A stretch of DNA of 64,000 nt from Nocardia xishanensis NBRC 101358 (GTDB lineage: Bacteria > Actinomycetota > Actinomycetes > Mycobacteriales > Mycobacteriaceae): NCBI RefSeq assembly GCF_001613365.1, contig NZ_BDCF01000008.1, positions 62,001-126,000 of the forward strand. Reading direction: 5' to 3'. The position numbers and the translations under genes are program-made. Positions 61,162 through 64,000 of the stretch are shown in pieces; positions within the stretch are counted from its first letter, which is position 1, and each line of letters opens with the position of its first letter. The notes under the pieces were generated by a model that worked only from the letters and a program-made list of their open reading frames with translations, was not told the origin of the DNA and did no database searches.

Positions 61162-61911
61162 TCAGCCCCGCTTCTGGATGTTGGTGATCACCGTGGCGCC
61201 GTCCGGGTCGTGGCGAGCGTTGATCAGTTGCAGGTAGTCGATGCGTTGCCCGTCCGGTCGCAGCTCGACCAAATGCACCTCGGCCGCACCCTCGGCGATC
61301 GGGGTGATCGCCACGCAGTGGACGGTGCCCGGTGGGATGGAGTCGATACCGGCCGCCAACTCCTCGGAGATGATTCCGACCTGCGGCGCGATCAGCCGCA
61401 GCGCGGCCTCGGCATTGCGTTGCACGTAGTAGGCATGCTCGAACGCCGCGATCACCCCGGTCAGGCTGAGGGTGTCCCCTGGACCATCGGTGACGGCCTG
61501 ACCGGACAGACCCGTGCAAGCCCCGGCCGCAGCCGGTGTGACGGTGGTCCTCGGTAGGGGCGCGGTCAGCGTCGGAATCACCGCGGGTGTGGAATCACCC
61601 TCGGCGATCGACACGATCCCAGCGATCACGAGCGCCACAGCGACACCCAGCGCGGCGGCCAAGCCAACCCATGCACGCCACGGCAACCGACGACCGCGCG
61701 GCATGCCAGCGGTCACCGGCGGCGGTGCGGGCCGGTGCTGTATCCACTGCCACTCGCCCTGCGCCGCACCCGCGCCGCCGTCGATGTTGGGGTCGGTGTC
61801 GGTGTCGGGCGAGACGGCTTGCAGGGCAACCGGTTCGCCGGGTTGGAGCCATCCGGCTCCGTGTTCGGGTCGGGTGTCGGGTTCGGGTCGGTGTGTGCCG
61901 GTGTCGGTCAT
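61162..61911 (-). CDS. Single-pass membrane protein of the conjugation block
   Basis: The 249-residue product from ATG 61911 has a polar, acidic cytoplasmic part of about 70 residues, one membrane helix (W-V-G-L-A-A-A-L-G-V-A-V-A-L-V-I-A-G-I-V) and an extracellular domain. That domain contains L-T-G-V-I-A-A-F-E-H-A-Y-Y-V and Q-L-I-N-A-R, again NTF2-like. It resembles the scaffold proteins further down the operon. A good candidate for an outer-face channel component. Confidence 0.74.
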   Translation of the reverse strand: MTDTGTHRPEPDTRPEHGAGWLQPGEPVALQAVSPDTDTDPNIDGGAGAAQGEWQWIQHRPAPPPVTAGMPRGRRLPWRAWVGLAAALGVAVALVIAGIVSIAEGDSTPAVIPTLTAPLPRTTVTPAAAGACTGLSGQAVTDGPGDTLSLTGVIAAFEHAYYVQRNAEAALRLIAPQVGIISEELAAGIDSIPPGTVHCVAITPIAEGAAEVHLVELRPDGQRIDYLQLINARHDPDGATVITNIQKRG

Positions 61912-61960
61912 GTCGAGTGGTCACCTCCTCGGCTTGGGGATCTCGGATCGGGGACAGGGG

Positions 61961-62034
61961 CCCTTCGGGCGGAGCTGCCGGGGCGAATCAGGCTTGACGG
62001 GCGCAAGATCCTGGTTCGGCGTCCGCCCGAAGGG
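61961..62034. repeat. 13-base inverted repeat between genes
   Basis: CCCTTCGGGCGGA (61961-61973) is exactly inverted at 62022-62034, with a 48-base spacer. It lies just beyond the stop codon of the cutinase gene, so it could act as a terminator-like or attenuating structure. The length of the spacer makes its role uncertain. Confidence 0.45.
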
Positions 62035-62037
62035 GCT

Positions 62038-63537
62038 TTAGGGCCCGCCGCGTGGTATCGACGGCGTGGCGGGCGTGCTCCTGGTCGTTGGGGCCGGTCT
62101 CGTGGACGTGGGCCCGGTAGGGCGAGGTTTGGGGGTTGCCGTGGTCGGTGTCGCGGTCGCGAGGTCGCGGGCCACGGCGGTGAACCAGTCCGCGGTCGCA
62201 GCCATCGCCGAGCGGCCCTCGGGTGTGGCGGGGGCGCTGCGGTAGGAGCCGTGGCGTCCGGTGGTGTCGCTGTATTGGGCTGACGCGGACAGGGTGTAGA
62301 GCTGACTGGTGTCGGTGATGGTGCTGGTGATCGCCTCGAAGGCGTCGTTGATCCAGCGGCTGGCTGTCTGCGGTGGCACCAACTCCACGACCGCGCCGGC
62401 GAGTTCGGCGCCCAACGTCGCGACCGCCGCCCACGGATCGGCCAGCCCGACCGTGGCCAGCTCGGCGATCGTGGCGGGGGTGAACACCTTCTGCGCCACC
62501 GACACCACCGCGTTCAGGCCGATCGTGCCGAGCTTGAACAGCGCGGACAGTGCTTCATCCGGGCCGGGTGGTGCGCTGCTGGGTTGGGAGGCTTCGGCCA
62601 AGCGCTGGCCGAGTGTTTTGGCGGGGTCGTAGGACAGTTGGTCCAGGCTCACCCCGGTCAGGTCTTCGTTGACCACGTCCACCGCGGTGGAGTACACCGT
62701 CGTCGACAATGCTTGTGCGACAGTGGAAATCGCGGCAATAGGGTCGCGCAGGTCGGATCGGGCGGCGATGTTGGCGACCGTTGTCGCCAGCGGCGAACCG
62801 GTCCGGAGGTCGCAGGTGGCATCGCCGGGGACGCACAGGTCGGCGACGCGGCCGGTCAACCCGCCGAATCCCGGCTGCGGTGCGGCGGTGATCCCTGCCC
62901 CAGATAGTGGAGGGTTGGTCAGGGTGATCGCCGAGACCTTCTCCCCCGCCGTGCCGGGCGCCGGGGACGGGGTGCTGGATTCGGACCCAGGCAGCACCGG
63001 TGTGCTCGCTGCGCGGGTGGGGTTGGCCAGCAACGCGATCGCCGCGACCTGCTCGGCGCTGATCGCGGCGGTGCCGCTGGCGACGCGGTGGGCGAAACTC
63101 GACACGGCGGGCGCGCCGTGGGCGTAGCCGGCGGCGGCGATCTTGGTGTCCGGGCAGCGGGCGACGACGTCGGTGGCCATCTGCTCGAGCCGCTGCGCCG
63201 CCGCGGGGACGGCCTGGTCGTAGGGCAGCTGGCTGCCGTCGGATCCGCGGCCGTACGGGACATAGGCGCGTTGCACCAACTCCCCCGCCACAGCCGCCAC
63301 GAGACCGAGCACCTGCCCCAACGCACCGGAATCGCTCGTGGTGGTCCCACCCGCCGACGACTCCGGCCCGCCCTGCACGCCCAGGACGTACAGACTCGGG
63401 CAGCTCGCACCGATCGGCACATCGGTATCGGCGCCGACGGCACTGATGCCTGCGATCGAGACCACGGCCGACGCCACCATCGCCGCCACCACGCGGCACG
63501 CCGGTCCGATGATGTTGGGGAAGCTGCTGCGGTTCAC
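62038..63537 (-). CDS. Cutinase-family secreted protein, catalytic Ser replaced
   Basis: GTG 63537, with GAGGT six bases upstream, gives 499 residues. An N-terminal signal (about 13-36, ending in A-V-G-A-D) exports it. Residues about 46-270 are a cutinase-like alpha/beta fold with paired cysteines (46, 128) and D-L-C-V-P-G-D-A-T-C, which holds the usual acid. The nucleophile elbow is G-Y-A-H-G (residues 137-141) instead of the expected G-Y-S-Q-G, so the serine is Ala 139. The C-terminal 230 residues are not cutinase-like. It may be a binding rather than a hydrolysing protein. Confidence 0.78.
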   Translation of the reverse strand: MNRSSFPNIIGPACRVVAAMVASAVVSIAGISAVGADTDVPIGASCPSLYVLGVQGGPESSAGGTTTSDSGALGQVLGLVAAVAGELVQRAYVPYGRGSDGSQLPYDQAVPAAAQRLEQMATDVVARCPDTKIAAAGYAHGAPAVSSFAHRVASGTAAISAEQVAAIALLANPTRAASTPVLPGSESSTPSPAPGTAGEKVSAITLTNPPLSGAGITAAPQPGFGGLTGRVADLCVPGDATCDLRTGSPLATTVANIAARSDLRDPIAAISTVAQALSTTVYSTAVDVVNEDLTGVSLDQLSYDPAKTLGQRLAEASQPSSAPPGPDEALSALFKLGTIGLNAVVSVAQKVFTPATIAELATVGLADPWAAVATLGAELAGAVVELVPPQTASRWINDAFEAITSTITDTSQLYTLSASAQYSDTTGRHGSYRSAPATPEGRSAMAATADWFTAVARDLATATPTTATPKPRPTGPTSTRPAPTTRSTPATPSIPRGGP

Positions 63538-63610
63538 GGGGATACCTCGATTTCGACGGGGCGGCCTGCCCGCACCCTCAGCGAGGGGTCTTCGGGTGCG
63601 GGCAGGCGAT

Positions 63611-64000
63611 TCAGGTGGTCTGCGGGGCCGACCGGGTGGTGGGGCGGCGCAGCAGGTAGCTGGCCAAGCGGGCGATCGCTTCCCCCGCTCCGGCTTGGGC
63701 GGCGCCGCGGTGCACGGTCGGGTATTCGCGCCAGGACAAATCGACACCAAGGGCGCGGTATTCGGCGAACAGCTGCCGCCCCATACCGACGGGGATGAGG
63801 GTGTCCTCGGTGCCGTGGTAGAGGTGCACCGGCACCACAGGTGTTTCTCGCGCGGAGGTTTCGTTCGCGAGCACATACCGCCAGATCGGATCCGACCACG
63901 GATCGGGGCGCTCGCACCACCGCCCCAGCGGCACATCGCGATAGGTGGCCAGCAGCGCCGTCAGGTTCATGTCGCTGGCCGCGGCCACGGCTTGCTCGCC
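63611..64000 (-). CDS. Secretory lipase, C-terminal part (5' end outside window)
   Basis: The last 129 codons of a protein that begins beyond the right edge. It contains V-P-V-H-L-Y-H-G-T-E-D-T-L-I-P, the aspartate strand of the secretory (LIP-type) lipase fold, and Y-P-T-V-H-R-G with the likely catalytic His. The Ser-containing half is not in the window. It lies 73 bases upstream of the cutinase-like gene in the same direction, so the two may be co-expressed. Confidence 0.75.
   Translation of the reverse strand, partial: GEQAVAAASDMNLTALLATYRDVPLGRWCERPDPWSDPIWRYVLANETSARETPVVPVHLYHGTEDTLIPVGMGRQLFAEYRALGVDLSWREYPTVHRGAAQAGAGEAIARLASYLLRRPTTRSAPQTT

Overview
This window reads as high-GC actinobacterial DNA, most likely Nocardia or a close relative such as Rhodococcus. 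The signs are strong G/C preference at third codon positions, frequent GTG starts, start/stop overlaps (ATGA, GTGA), apparently leaderless promoters, and a cutinase-family protein and secretory lipase of the kind common in Mycobacteriales. No rRNA, tRNA, CRISPR array or intact insertion sequence was recognised. Almost all of it looks like accessory (genomic-island) DNA.

Layout. (1) 0-7.2 kb: a partial zinc-ribbon protein, a GNAT acetyltransferase, an unusual HTH-peptide deformylase fusion, and a small sugar/secondary-metabolite-like cluster (sugar-nucleotide dehydratase, ATP-grasp ligase, DegT aminotransferase, convergent MurG-like glycosyltransferase). (2) 7.2-17.1 kb: a scarred zone. It holds a truncated and an intact copy of a GFA-type zinc protein flanking two large genes that each carry a HEPN-type R-x4-H motif, decayed site-specific recombinase genes, a truncated PfkB kinase, then a nucleoside-kinase-like protein, a NUDIX hydrolase and a small DNA-binding-like protein with a clear palindrome-containing promoter. 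(3) 17.4-34.1 kb: a DNA-defence/DNA-end-processing island. sbcC-sbcD run leftwards. Divergently, a four-gene operon encodes an unknown protein, a Cas4/AddB/Dna2-like Fe-S nuclease, an unknown 508-residue protein and an SF1 helicase/ATPase. A complete Wadjet plasmid-defence operon (jetABCD) follows. (4) 34.3-39.3 kb: uncharacterised short operons, two of which pair a soluble protein with a small membrane protein. (5) 39.5-64 kb: one long leftward block encoding a type IV secretion/conjugation apparatus (VirD4-like coupling ATPase, VirB4-like ATPase, SCO6880-type membrane protein, VirB6/TrbL-like channel protein, NlpC/P60 hydrolase, lipoproteins, pilin-sized membrane protein), several uncharacterised helical proteins sharing a C-terminal motif, and three alpha/beta hydrolases.

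How the genes may work together. The nuclease and helicase next to SbcCD together supply the parts of a Mre11-Rad50/Dna2-type DNA-end resection machine. Its position beside Wadjet suggests a role in destroying foreign or broken DNA. The proteins of the conjugation block would build an envelope-spanning transfer channel. No relaxase or integrase of this block is inside the window, so its boundaries and mobility cannot be judged. The most promising undescribed systems are the 20.5-26.8 kb resection-like module, the paired HEPN-motif genes at 7.9-11.1 kb, and the seven proteins with a common C-terminal motif that may be substrates or adaptors of the type IV apparatus.
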